From assembly GCF_012769535.1 (NCBI RefSeq), contig NZ_CP046565.1:434001-498000 (forward strand): a DNA stretch of 64,000 nt. Reading direction: 5' to 3'. This document shows, piece after piece, positions 8,651 through 17,211 of the stretch (positions within the stretch are counted from its first letter, which is position 1; every line of letters begins with the position of its first letter). This stretch comes from Methylococcus geothermalis (GTDB lineage: Bacteria; Pseudomonadota; Gammaproteobacteria; Methylococcales; Methylococcaceae). The notes under the pieces were generated by a model. That model did not search any database and was not told the DNA's origin. It saw only the letters and a list, made by a program, of their open reading frames with translations. The position numbers were made by a program, and so were the translations under genes.

Positions 8651-9184
8651 ATGCATCAGAAACTGATCATAGACAAAATCTCCAGCATCCTCGCTGCCAC
8701 CGATGCCGGCTATGATGCAAAACTGACTGCCATGCTCGACCAGGCCTCCCGCATCTTCGTCGCGGGGGCCGGCCGGTCGGGACTGGTCGCCAAGTTCTTC
8801 GCGATGCGCCTCATGCATGGCGGCTATGACGTCTTCGTCGTCGGCGAAATCGTCACCCCCAGCATCCGCAAGGGCGACTTGCTGATCGTGATCTCTGGCT
8901 CCGGCGAAACCGAAACCATGCTCGCCTTCACCAAGAAAGCCAAGGAGCAGGGCGCATCCATCGCCCTCATCTCCACCCGCGACAGCTCCTCCCTCGGCGA
9001 CCTCGCCGACACCCTCTTCCGCATCGGCTCCCCCGAGCTCTTCGGAAAAGTCGTCGGCATGCCCATGGGCACCGTCTTCGAGCTCTCAACCCTCCTCTTC
9101 CTCGAAGCCACCATCTCTCACATCATCCATGAGAAAGGCATCCCCGAAGAAGAAATGAGAACTCGTCACGCTAACCTGGAATAA
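8651..9184 (+). CDS. phi: 6-phospho-3-hexuloisomerase (copy 2)
   Basis: This 177-residue SIS-domain protein is identical to the product at 2103. It converts hexulose 6-phosphate to fructose 6-phosphate. The spacer after it differs from that of copy 1 and leads to phosphoribulokinase rather than tal. Confidence 0.95.
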   Translation: MHQKLIIDKISSILAATDAGYDAKLTAMLDQASRIFVAGAGRSGLVAKFFAMRLMHGGYDVFVVGEIVTPSIRKGDLLIVISGSGETETMLAFTKKAKEQGASIALISTRDSSSLGDLADTLFRIGSPELFGKVVGMPMGTVFELSTLLFLEATISHIIHEKGIPEEEMRTRHANLE

Positions 9185-9261
9185 GGAATAAAAGGCTCCG
9201 GAGCGAGCAAACGCCCTCTCTATCGCTCGCTCTTGGCTTGCCTAGCGTATTTTCTCTATCC

Positions 9262-9289
9262 GTCGGCGGATTTCACCGAAACCGCCGAC
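9262..9289 (+). terminator. Stem-loop between phi2 and prk
   Basis: GTCGGCGG pairs with CCGCCGAC, and an inner TTTC/GAAA stem extends the helix past one bulged A. The sequence after it is only partly T-rich, so it may end hps-phi transcription incompletely. A longer-loop pair, GAGCGAGC/GCTCGCTC, lies just before it at 9201-9232. Confidence 0.5.
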
Positions 9290-9394
9290 AGGTAGCTTTC
9301 CCCCGAGGCTCCGAACCATTTTTTGCGTCACGGGTCCTTCTTGGACGCGGGATTACCATCGGCCCCCGGCCAATGTTCGAGAGACCATCTTGAG

Positions 9395-9400
9395 TATAAT
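9395..9400 (+). promoter_or_regulatory. Candidate -10 element for prk
   Basis: A perfect TATAAT lies 21 bases before the prk ATG. No good -35 box is visible at the usual spacing, so an activator may be involved. Start of transcription here would leave a leader of only about a dozen bases with its GGGAGG. Confidence 0.4.
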
Positions 9401-9421
9401 TGAAAGGCACGGGAGGCTAGA

Positions 9422-10300
9422 ATGTCCAAGAAACACCCCATCATCGCCATCACCGGTTCGTCCGGCGCGGGTACGACCACCGTAAAATGCGCTTTCGAGC
9501 ACATCTTTTTCAGGCTCGGGCTTGATCCGCTCATCATCGAGGGCGACAGCTTCCATCGCTATGACCGGGTGGAGATGCGTGCGCAGATCGACAAGGCCCG
9601 TCGCGAAGGCCGGCACTTCAGCCACTTTTCGATTGAAGCCAACATTCTGGACGAACTCGAAAACGTCTTTCGCCATTACGGTGAGACGGGAACGGCTCAC
9701 CGCCGTTTTTATGTGCATAACGAGGCGGAAAGCCAGCGCTTGGGCGGCTACAAGCCGGGAACATTCACGCCTTGGGAAGAGGTACCTCCGGGCAAGGACT
9801 TGTTGTTTTACGAGGGGCTGCACGGAGGCGTCGTAACCGAAAACATCAATGTACGACAATATGTCGATCTTCTCGTCGGTGTGGTGCCCATCGTCAATCT
9901 CGAATGGATTCAGAAAATCCACCGCGATACCGCCGAACGCGGCTACAAACCCGAGGACGTCACTGAAACGATACTGCGGCGGATGGATGACTACGTTAAG
10001 GTCATCACGCCTCAGTTTTCCCAGACCGACATCAATTTCCAGCGCGTCCCGACCGTCGACACATCCAATCCGTTCATTGCGCGGGATATTCCCACGCCCG
10101 ACGAGAGCTTCGTGATCATCCGCTTCAAGGAGCCGGGCAAATTCAATGTGGATTTCCCTTACCTCCTGTCCATGTTGCAAAATTCGTTCATGTCGCGGCA
10201 CAACTCCATCGTGATTCCCGGTGGGAAAATGGGGCTCGCCATGGAGATCATTTTCCGGCCAATCCTCGAGCGCATGATGGCGGAACGCCTGAAGGCGTGA
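9422..10300 (+). CDS. prk: Phosphoribulokinase
   Basis: The enzyme phosphorylates ribulose 5-phosphate to ribulose 1,5-bisphosphate, the RuBisCO substrate. The 292-residue product is the short proteobacterial form. The nucleotide-binding loop GSSGAGTTT lies at 12-20, and EGDSFHRYDR follows near residue 40. GGGAGG precedes the ATG. Its position at the end of the RuMP cluster links formaldehyde assimilation with the Calvin cycle through a shared substrate. No RuBisCO gene is in the window. Confidence 0.97.
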   Translation: MSKKHPIIAITGSSGAGTTTVKCAFEHIFFRLGLDPLIIEGDSFHRYDRVEMRAQIDKARREGRHFSHFSIEANILDELENVFRHYGETGTAHRRFYVHNEAESQRLGGYKPGTFTPWEEVPPGKDLLFYEGLHGGVVTENINVRQYVDLLVGVVPIVNLEWIQKIHRDTAERGYKPEDVTETILRRMDDYVKVITPQFSQTDINFQRVPTVDTSNPFIARDIPTPDESFVIIRFKEPGKFNVDFPYLLSMLQNSFMSRHNSIVIPGGKMGLAMEIIFRPILERMMAERLKA

Positions 10301-10350
10301 CGCCGTCCTCGCGGCTTGAATTCCGCGCAAGGCGCCTTTTCGGCCGGCGG

Positions 10351-10911
10351 TCAACCCCCGGAGTGCGAGGGCTCCGCCAGCCGTTTCGCCAGTTCACGAT
10401 AGAAACGCCCCCAGTCGAACGCCGGCCCGGGGTCCGTTTTTCGATGCGGCGCAATCGCGCTGTGGCCAACGATGCGATCCTCCGTAATCGCCGGATATCG
10501 GGCCATCTGTTCCACCACGAGACCCGCGAGGCTGCGGTACTGCTCCGGCGTATAGGGAAGATCGTCGGTTCCCTCGAGCTCGATTCCGATCGAAAAATCA
10601 TTGCAGGCGCTCCGCCCCCGGAATTCAGACACCCCGGCATGCCACGCCCGCCGGTGCGTCGGAACGTAATGTTCGACTTCGCCGTCCCGCCGGATCAGCG
10701 CATGCGCCGATACCCGCAGATGCCGGATGGATTCAAAGAAGGGATGAGCCCCGCCGTCGAGCTCATTGTTGAACAACTGCCGGATCCACGGACCGCCGAA
10801 CTCGCCCGGCGGCAGCGTGATTCCGTGAATCACGATCAGGGAAATCGTCTCGCCCTCCGGCCTTTCATCCTGATTGGGCGACCCCATCTTTTCGTTGTCC
10901 CAGCATCCCAT
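10351..10911 (-). CDS. ampD: 1,6-anhydro-N-acetylmuramyl-L-alanine amidase
   Basis: AmpD removes the peptide from anhydromuropeptides in the cytoplasm during cell-wall recycling and so controls the inducer pool for AmpR-type regulators. The 186-residue product shows the zinc-amidase motifs VIHGITLPPGEF, RRAWHAGVSEFRGR, IGIELEG and VGHSAIAPHRKTDPGP, with the expected metal-binding histidines and aspartate. The ATG at 10911 is chosen over one 39 bases upstream because AGGAGAG lies just before it. It converges with prk across a 50-base gap. Confidence 0.95.
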   Translation of the reverse strand: MGCWDNEKMGSPNQDERPEGETISLIVIHGITLPPGEFGGPWIRQLFNNELDGGAHPFFESIRHLRVSAHALIRRDGEVEHYVPTHRRAWHAGVSEFRGRSACNDFSIGIELEGTDDLPYTPEQYRSLAGLVVEQMARYPAITEDRIVGHSAIAPHRKTDPGPAFDWGRFYRELAKRLAEPSHSGG

Positions 10912-11005
10912 CGTATTTTCTCTCCTATTTCGCATGTTTCTGGCCGCCACCGACGGCCTGCCTCAGTCACCTTATGAATTTTGTGCCGCCTTCCCCACCC
11001 GAACC

Positions 11006-11023
11006 CCGGCGCTCTAGCGCCGG
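11006..11023. promoter_or_regulatory. Inverted repeat upstream of the DUF1631 gene
   Basis: CCGGCGCT-CT-AGCGCCGG is a perfect 8-base inverted repeat in the ampD/DUF1631 divergent region, about 55 bases before the ATG at 11078. It is followed by TACACTAT, a possible -10 element. It may be an operator; it lacks the T run of a terminator. Confidence 0.35.
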
Positions 11024-11077
11024 CTTGTAGGCTACACTATCGGCTGTCGAATCCCTTCTCCCCCGAGAGTCCAGCCC

Positions 11078-13396
11078 ATGCGATCAGGACTGCGTCCCGG
11101 CCCGGATCACGAACGCACCACTGCGGAATTTCCCGGCTTCCATCCATTGGCGGCGCAAATTCGCGCCATTTTCGAGGCCGGATTCGAGAGACTGCTGCAG
11201 GATTTGTTCGCTCAGATCGACGACGAATTGTTCAAGCTCTCCGACAAGGCCGACAACAGCCGTTTGCAGGCCTTGTATTTCGATGCGATGCGCCTGATCC
11301 GCCGGGAAAAAAATGTTCTCCAGACAGGTAGCCTGCATCAAGTGCTCGATACCTATGACCGCTTCTGGAATCCGACCGCAACTCCGCCCCTTCCATCGCA
11401 AGCCGCTGTGCCGGAATATTCTGCCGGTAACGGCTTGAGCCTTCTCGAAAACGATGCCCTGGACATCGAACTGGCCGTAAACAATGCCGTGCAACAGGGA
11501 AATTTCCTGTTTCAAGATACCCTGGGGGAGCTCGAACTCCGATTCGCGGCCCTGCGGGGCATCGAGCCGCCCCCGGAAGCGACCAATCCCATCGCGCCCG
11601 AGGTCCTGTGTCGCGCCTTCGCCGGTTCCCTTGCCACGCTGCCGATCGACATCAGGGTAACCCTGGTGGTATTGAAGCTTTTCGACCGGCATGTCCTGTG
11701 CAAGATGGGAGCGATCTATCGGCGCCTGAACGATCTGCTGGCGGAACACGGCGTAGTGCCGGATGCCTCCAACACCCCGAAGGCAAGACCTTCCGCATCA
11801 CCGGGCGACGATTCACCATCGCCTGCCCCCGCCTCCCCGGAAGAGGGTAACGACGAGGCTCTGCTACGGAACCTCCTGCTTCTGCTCGATCGTTGGAGAC
11901 CCCAAGCCGGCAACCCGCCACCCCAGCCGACCGCTGAGCCGGGAGGAAAGCGCTTCGATCCCGATGAAGTCGTCAATGCCCTGAGTTTACTGCAACAAAA
12001 CGCCGGTGCGCCGGCATCCGATGAACGCGAACTCGGCGGTCCGGTTCCGCTCCTGAAGCAATCCCTGGTCGATCAATTAACCAGACTCCTGCCGGAGGGA
12101 GAGCACAGGCGCCTGGGCCAGTTCGAGGAAGACATCATCGACATGGTATCGATGATCTTCGATTTCATTTTGGAAGACCGCAACCTTCCCGATCCGGTCA
12201 AGGCGCTCATCGCACGTTTGCAGATTCCCGTCGTCAAAGTAGCGATCATCGAGCGCTCCTTCCTGGCCAAGAAGACCCATCCTCTGCGGCAGCTCCTGAA
12301 CGCTCTCGCCCAGGCCGGCGTGGGCCTGGATTCCGGCGACAAGAAGGACCAGACCGTACTGAAGAAAATTGAGGAAGTCGTCTATCGCATATTGACGGAA
12401 TTCGACGAAGACACTTGCCTGTTCGCGGTACTGCTCGACGACTTTTCCGCTTTCGTCGACCGTGAAGGCAAGGGAATCAAGGCCATGGAAGAACGCACCC
12501 GACAGGCAACCGCCAGCCAGGAGCGCCTGGCCCTGGCCAAGCGTGCGGCGGCCGTCGAAATCGCGGCCCGTGTTGACGGGCGGACGCTCCCCTCGGCGCT
12601 GGTTTCATTGCTGCTCAATGCATGGAAGGACGTACTGGTCATCGCCTATCTGCGCAAGGAAAAAGAGCCCGCGGACTGGGAGGAGGCCGTCTCCCTCATG
12701 GACCGGCTCATCGCCTGGGCAGCCTCGCATGACGGCGCGCTCCCGCTATCGGACACCGGATCCGGCGAGCCGGAAATCATTCAGGCCGTGCGCAACCGGC
12801 TGGAAAACATCTCGTTCGACCCCGTACAGAGGCATGCCTTCCTGAAGGATGTCGAACGTTGGCATCGTGCCCGCCACACGCTCGGCTCCTCCGCCGGCAT
12901 GGACTCGAAGAACTTGGCCGATGCCGACGACCGCAGCCCGCCCACGCCAGCCGGAAGAGAAGCTTCGACGACAGCGCTGGAGCTGGGCGACCTCGAAGAA
13001 ATTCTCATCCATGGCGTCGAAGGCACGCAGCCCCCATCCTCAACCCCCGACCCCATGGATGAGAAATGCCTCGAACAGGCCAGGAACATCCATGTCGGTG
13101 ATTGGGTCGAATTTTGCGATAATCTGACGCTGCCTTTCCGGGGCAAGCTTTTATTGAAAAGCCAACTCACATCCCGTTATGTTTTCGTCAACCGGCGCGG
13201 CATGAAGCTTCGCGAGATCGGCCTGCATGAACTGGCTCAAGGCCTCGCCAGCAACACTATCCGGCTGATAACAGGCGCCAACGAGCCCTTGCTGGATCGG
13301 GCGCTGGGTGCCGTGGTCGATACCCTCGAGCGCTCGGCGAAACAGTGCGGCGCCCCAGTCCCCATACCACCGGCCGAGCCGTCCGAAACCCCGTGA
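11078..13396 (+). CDS. DUF1631 family protein
   Basis: This 772-residue acidic protein matches the DUF1631 family of proteobacteria, whose function is unknown. It has an N-terminal helical region (FERLLQDLFAQIDDELFKLSDKA), a low-complexity proline-rich linker (about 235-265), and a long helical middle. The C-terminal part contains WVEF and SRYVFVNRRGMKLREIG, which is typical of the family. No signal peptide or membrane span is seen, so it is probably cytoplasmic. It runs in the same direction as moaD, which starts 31 bases downstream. Confidence 0.85.
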   Translation: MRSGLRPGPDHERTTAEFPGFHPLAAQIRAIFEAGFERLLQDLFAQIDDELFKLSDKADNSRLQALYFDAMRLIRREKNVLQTGSLHQVLDTYDRFWNPTATPPLPSQAAVPEYSAGNGLSLLENDALDIELAVNNAVQQGNFLFQDTLGELELRFAALRGIEPPPEATNPIAPEVLCRAFAGSLATLPIDIRVTLVVLKLFDRHVLCKMGAIYRRLNDLLAEHGVVPDASNTPKARPSASPGDDSPSPAPASPEEGNDEALLRNLLLLLDRWRPQAGNPPPQPTAEPGGKRFDPDEVVNALSLLQQNAGAPASDERELGGPVPLLKQSLVDQLTRLLPEGEHRRLGQFEEDIIDMVSMIFDFILEDRNLPDPVKALIARLQIPVVKVAIIERSFLAKKTHPLRQLLNALAQAGVGLDSGDKKDQTVLKKIEEVVYRILTEFDEDTCLFAVLLDDFSAFVDREGKGIKAMEERTRQATASQERLALAKRAAAVEIAARVDGRTLPSALVSLLLNAWKDVLVIAYLRKEKEPADWEEAVSLMDRLIAWAASHDGALPLSDTGSGEPEIIQAVRNRLENISFDPVQRHAFLKDVERWHRARHTLGSSAGMDSKNLADADDRSPPTPAGREASTTALELGDLEEILIHGVEGTQPPSSTPDPMDEKCLEQARNIHVGDWVEFCDNLTLPFRGKLLLKSQLTSRYVFVNRRGMKLREIGLHELAQGLASNTIRLITGANEPLLDRALGAVVDTLERSAKQCGAPVPIPPAEPSETP

Positions 13397-13427
13397 TATC
13401 CCTTATCGCCACCTTCGATCCAGCATC

Positions 13428-13661
13428 ATGACGATCCGCGTCCGATATTTCGCCAGCCTGAGAGAAAGGATGGGTCGTGCCGAAGAACGGCTCATCTTTG
13501 AAAACCTGTCCTGCGTCGCCGACGTGTGGAAAGCCGTCTACGAGGGCCGCCCCTTGCCCGAAAACGTTCTGTGCGCGGTGAACATGGAATATGCCCAAGC
13601 CGATACGCCGGTCAGGGACGGCGATGAAGTGGCCTTTTTTCCGCCGGTCACGGGAGGTTGA
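13428..13661 (+). CDS. moaD: Molybdopterin synthase small subunit
   Basis: MoaD is the sulfur carrier that supplies the dithiolene sulfurs of molybdopterin. The 77-residue ubiquitin-like protein ends in the diagnostic Gly-Gly (PPVTGG), which is activated by MoeB as an acyl-adenylate and then thiocarboxylated. The ATG at 13428 gives the normal length. moaE begins two bases after the start of the stop region, and the pair is an operon. Confidence 0.95.
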   Translation: MTIRVRYFASLRERMGRAEERLIFENLSCVADVWKAVYEGRPLPENVLCAVNMEYAQADTPVRDGDEVAFFPPVTGG

Positions 13662-13662
13662 A

Positions 13663-14136
13663 ATGCGGATCGAAGTGCGCACCGGCGCTTTCGACCCTCT
13701 CGCCGAACTTTCCCGCTACCGGGAAGAGTCCACGGCCGCGGAACGGCTTGGCGCGACGGCGATATTCATCGGCACCATGCGCGACTACAACGAGGGACAA
13801 CCGGTTCGAAAGATGATGCTTGAGCACTATCCCGGCATGACCGAACGGCAGTTGCAATGCATCGTCGACGAAGCCAGGGCCCGCTGGCCGTTCGACGACG
13901 CCCTGGTGATTCACCGGGTAGGCGACCTGTTTCCCGCCGACCCCATCGTCCTGGTCGCCGTCTGGTCCTCTCACCGCGGAACCGCCTTCGATGCCTGCCG
14001 CCAAATTCTGGAAGAACTCAAGCACCGAGCCCCCTTCTGGAAAAAGGAAACCCTGGAACAAGGTGCGCGCTGGGTGGAAACGAATTCCGACGGTTACACC
14101 CCCCGACCGATCCCGCCGACCTCTCGCACTCGATGA
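13663..14136 (+). CDS. moaE: Molybdopterin synthase catalytic subunit
   Basis: MoaE converts precursor Z (cPMP) to molybdopterin with sulfur from MoaD. The 157-residue product has the family motifs FIGTMRDYN, LEHYPGM and PFWKKE, the last with the catalytic lysines. The start at 13663 sits one base beyond the moaD stop, behind GGGAGG. Its stop overlaps the start of the next gene (ATGA). Confidence 0.95.
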   Translation: MRIEVRTGAFDPLAELSRYREESTAAERLGATAIFIGTMRDYNEGQPVRKMMLEHYPGMTERQLQCIVDEARARWPFDDALVIHRVGDLFPADPIVLVAVWSSHRGTAFDACRQILEELKHRAPFWKKETLEQGARWVETNSDGYTPRPIPPTSRTR

Positions 14137-14444
14137 TCGAACACGACGCTTCGCTCTACGCGAAACTGAACCAGGACGCCGGCAAACTCACCTGGCCCGA
14201 AATGCAGCCGCACTTCGCACGCGGAGCGGTCATCCGGGTGGCTCCCGAACTGGATCTCATCGAGGTCGGCGCCGTCATGGCCACCGACGAGACGGAAATC
14301 TTGTCCCGCTGGATTCGAGACGGCCGGGTAGGGCGCGCGACCGAAGTGGAAGCACGGGACTGGAATGAACGCGGCCCGCTGTTCTGGGCCGTGGTGATCG
14401 CCCCCTGGGTTCTCGTGCAGGAAATTCCTCCCCGCCGAGAATGA
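14133..14444 (+). CDS. DUF2288 family protein
   Basis: This 103-residue cytoplasmic protein belongs to the DUF2288 family of gammaproteobacteria and cyanobacteria, with no known function. Recognisable family features are AKLTW-like KLTWPEMQPHFARG, LDLIEVGAVMA and the C-terminal LFWAVVIAPWVLVQE. Its ATG overlaps the moaE stop by four bases, so it is translated with the molybdopterin synthase genes. A link to molybdenum-cofactor metabolism is only suggested by this position. Confidence 0.85.
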   Translation: MIEHDASLYAKLNQDAGKLTWPEMQPHFARGAVIRVAPELDLIEVGAVMATDETEILSRWIRDGRVGRATEVEARDWNERGPLFWAVVIAPWVLVQEIPPRRE

Positions 14445-14488
14445 TCTCGAAAACAGGCATTCCGTAAAACGTACATCGCCAGCCCAGA

Positions 14489-15328
14489 ATGATCAGTTAC
14501 AACCCCAAGTCCTGGTGGGGACTGATTTTCAAGTTCCACAAGAGCGACACGTTCCGGCGTCTGCTGCCCGCCATGCTCTCCGTCGCCTTGTTCTCCGCCG
14601 GCATCGCCTACGCCGACCAGCACCTCCTTCCGAATCAGCTCAAGGGCACGACGGCGCTGCATGCCCTGCTGGGCTTCGTCATCTCGATGCTCCTGGTATT
14701 CCGCACCAACACCGCGTACGAGCGCTGGTGGGAGGGCCGGCGGCTGTGGGGCAGCCTGACCAACGCCTCGCGCAATCTGGCGCTCAAGTTGGATGCGTAT
14801 TTGCCGGACGGCCACCCCTCCCGGCGACTGCTGGCTGAACTCATCGGTGCCTATGCGGACAACCTGAAACATCATCTTCGGGTTTCCATCTCGGTGGAAC
14901 ACCGCCCCAACCGGATCGCGGCGCAGCTGTTCGCGGAGGTGGCGCGGCTGAACAGCAAGGGCGAATTGTCCGGCGACAAGCTGCTGTGCCTGAATCCCGA
15001 CTTGAGCGCATTCGCCGACATCTGCGGCGGCTGCGAACGGATTCAGAAGACGCCCATTCCCTATTCCTACAGCCTGTTCCTGAAGAAATTCATCTTCCTC
15101 TACATCGTTTCCATGCCTTTCTGCTTCGTCCCGGATTTCCACTATTGGACGGCATTGATCACGACTCTGGTGTTCTACGTGCTGGCCAGCCTCGAACTGA
15201 TCGCAGAGGAAATCGAGAACCCGTTCGGCGATGACGCGAACGATCTGCCGACCGACGACATCGCCGCGAACATCCGCATACGGGTGCGCGAACTCCTGGT
15301 TCATGGCGAAACCGGACACCGAAGATGA
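14489..15328 (+). CDS. Bestrophin-like ion channel protein
   Basis: This 279-residue membrane protein matches the bestrophin/UPF0187 family, which forms pentameric ion channels in the inner membrane. It begins with a typical YNPKSWWGLIF segment, has membrane spans near 25-45 and 48-70, and carries the conserved FRTNTAYERWWEGR stretch. Two further spans lie at about 200-240, followed by LELIAEEIENPFGDDANDLP, the hallmark of the family. The ion carried cannot be told from sequence. Confidence 0.9.
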   Translation: MISYNPKSWWGLIFKFHKSDTFRRLLPAMLSVALFSAGIAYADQHLLPNQLKGTTALHALLGFVISMLLVFRTNTAYERWWEGRRLWGSLTNASRNLALKLDAYLPDGHPSRRLLAELIGAYADNLKHHLRVSISVEHRPNRIAAQLFAEVARLNSKGELSGDKLLCLNPDLSAFADICGGCERIQKTPIPYSYSLFLKKFIFLYIVSMPFCFVPDFHYWTALITTLVFYVLASLELIAEEIENPFGDDANDLPTDDIAANIRIRVRELLVHGETGHRR

Positions 15329-15431
15329 GAGCACGGCCCATCGCCGCGATGTGTGATATAAGAATACCGGCGAAAACCGGGGAGCCGGTCGCCGCGTTGC
15401 CCGCCCAGCCATTTTCTGTTGGAGAACAGCC

Positions 15432-15641
15432 ATGCCCGATCACGTCTACAAGGTCATCGAAATCGTCGGTTCGTCCACGGAGAGCACCGACGATGCGATC
15501 CGCACGGCCATAGCCAAAGCCGGGAAAACCCTGCGCCACATGAACTGGTTCGAAGTCGTCGAAACTCGCGGCCATATCGTGGACGGCGAGGTCGCCCATT
15601 TCCAGGTTACGCTGAAAGTGGGTTTTCGGATCGAAGATTAA
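15432..15641 (+). CDS. Dodecin family flavin-binding protein
   Basis: Dodecins assemble into hollow dodecamers that store or sequester flavins. The 69-residue product has the family sequence [14 protein letters not shown] and the flavin-stacking tryptophan in [11 protein letters not shown], followed by the core strand [17 protein letters not shown] lies before the ATG. It appears to be a single gene between the bestrophin-like channel gene and dsbB. Confidence 0.93.
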   Translation: MPDHVYKVIEIVGSSTESTDDAIRTAIAKAGKTLRHMNWFEVVETRGHIVDGEVAHFQVTLKVGFRIED

Positions 15642-15673
15642 AAGACCTCCCGTCCTTGATCGCTTTACGCCTC

Positions 15674-16168
15674 ATGACCATTCCCAGCGCCCGCATCTGC
15701 TTCGTTCTCGGCTTCCTGTTCTGCGCCTTGCTGTTGGCCATGGCGCTTTACTTCCAGTTCTCCGGCGGACTGGAACCCTGCCCCTTATGCATCTCGCAGC
15801 GCATCATGGTGCTGGCCGTCGCACTGGTTTTTCTGGCCGCGGCGCTCCATCATCCGGGCGCGGCCGGAATCCGGGCGTACGCCGTTCTGGGCACGGTCAT
15901 GGCCTTGGGCGGCGCCTCGGTTTCGGCCCGCCATGTCTGGCTGATGCATCTCCCGCCGGAGGAGGTCCCCGAATGCGGTCCTGGCCTGAGCTACATGCTC
16001 CGGAATTTCCCGCTCGGCGACACCCTCAAGGCGATGCTGAGCGGCACCGGCGATTGCGCCAAGGTGGACTGGACTTTCCTCGGTCTGAGCATGCCCGCCT
16101 GGGTCCTGATTTGTTTCCTCGGCCTGGGCGCGTTCAGTTTGCTGCAATGGTGGAACGCCGAGCGCTGA
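15674..16168 (+). CDS. dsbB: Disulfide bond formation protein DsbB
   Basis: DsbB reoxidises periplasmic DsbA and passes the electrons to quinone. The 164-residue inner-membrane protein has four membrane spans. The first redox pair is CPLC (about 36-39), and the second periplasmic loop carries two more cysteines (ECGPG and GDCAK). The length is slightly shorter than the E. coli protein. The ATG at 15674 gives the standard N-terminus before the first span. Confidence 0.95.
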   Translation: MTIPSARICFVLGFLFCALLLAMALYFQFSGGLEPCPLCISQRIMVLAVALVFLAAALHHPGAAGIRAYAVLGTVMALGGASVSARHVWLMHLPPEEVPECGPGLSYMLRNFPLGDTLKAMLSGTGDCAKVDWTFLGLSMPAWVLICFLGLGAFSLLQWWNAER

Positions 16169-16269
16169 CCGTACCGCTCCCGACGGCAAAGGTCGACATC
16201 AGGATTTCGGCCCTGCAAATTGCGATCTGTTAAAATGCGCGGATCATCTATCCGGGTTCCCCTTCAAAC

Positions 16270-17211
16270 GTGACCAATCACCTCCTACGCATAGCGACCC
16301 GCAAGAGCCCGCTGGCTCTGTGGCAGGCGGAATACGTCGCATCCCGCCTTCAGGCCGCCCACCCCGGCCTTCGGGTCGAACTGGTCGGGATGACCACCCG
16401 GGGCGACAAACTGCTCGACGCCCCCCTCGCCAAGGTCGGCGGCAAGGGTCTGTTCGTGAAGGAACTCGAGCAAGGCATGCTGGAGGGCGTAGCAGACATA
16501 GCCGTCCATTCCATGAAGGATGTGCCGGTCGAATTCCCCGAAGGGCTCCATCTCGCTGCCATACTGGAACGCGATGACCCGCGCGACGCCTTGGTCTCCA
16601 CCCGCTACCGGAACTTCGCGGAACTCCCGGCCGACGCCCGCATCGGCACCTCCAGCCTGCGGCGACAGTGCCAGCTCAAATCGCGCCTTCCCGCCTGCAC
16701 GCTGTACGATCTGCGCGGCAACGTCAACACCCGGCTCGCCAAACTGGACGCCGGGGAATTCGACGCGATCGTGCTGGCCGCCGCCGGACTGAAGCGGCTG
16801 GGGCTTCATGGCCGCATCGCAGAAACGCTGGCGCCGGAACACAGCCTTCCCGCCATTGGACAAGGCGCGATCGGGGTGGAGTGCCGGAGCGAAGATACCC
16901 GAACCAACGCCCTACTGGAGCCTCTGCACCACCAGCCGACCGCCTGGTGCGTCCTGGCCGAGCGGGCCATGAACCGGCGCCTCAACGGCGGCTGCCAAGT
17001 GCCGATCGCCGGCTTTGCCCAGCGGGAAGGCGACACCCTGCGCCTGAGAGGACTGGTCGGCAATCCGGACGGCTCGGGCATCATCGAGGCCGAAGCCACC
17101 GGACACGTGTCCGCCGCCGAAGCGCTGGGAGAGCAGGTGGCCGAGGAACTGCTCGGGTACGGCGCGGATGAAATACTCCGCCGCGTTTACGCGGCACCTC
17201 AACGGCAATGA
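16270..17211 (+). CDS. hemC: Porphobilinogen deaminase (hydroxymethylbilane synthase)
   Basis: HemC joins four porphobilinogens into hydroxymethylbilane in haem, sirohaem and cobalamin synthesis. The 313-residue product has [15 protein letters not shown] at the N-terminus, [18 protein letters not shown], and the [11 protein letters not shown] motif with the dipyrromethane-cofactor cysteine. It starts with GTG at 16270. Its stop overlaps the hemD start (ATGA), as in many gammaproteobacteria. Confidence 0.97.
   Translation: MTNHLLRIATRKSPLALWQAEYVASRLQAAHPGLRVELVGMTTRGDKLLDAPLAKVGGKGLFVKELEQGMLEGVADIAVHSMKDVPVEFPEGLHLAAILERDDPRDALVSTRYRNFAELPADARIGTSSLRRQCQLKSRLPACTLYDLRGNVNTRLAKLDAGEFDAIVLAAAGLKRLGLHGRIAETLAPEHSLPAIGQGAIGVECRSEDTRTNALLEPLHHQPTAWCVLAERAMNRRLNGGCQVPIAGFAQREGDTLRLRGLVGNPDGSGIIEAEATGHVSAAEALGEQVAEELLGYGADEILRRVYAAPQRQ

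Larger units (their letters stand above)
6558..9184. repeat. Direct repeat copy 2 (fba 3' end, repeat protein, hps, phi)
   Basis: This is the second copy of the segment at 1-2636, offset by 6557 bases and then by 6548 after the 9-base indel. In this copy the phi stop is followed by a duplicated GGAATAA before the sequences diverge. Recombination between the copies would remove about 6.55 kb, including tal and tkt. Confidence 0.97.
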
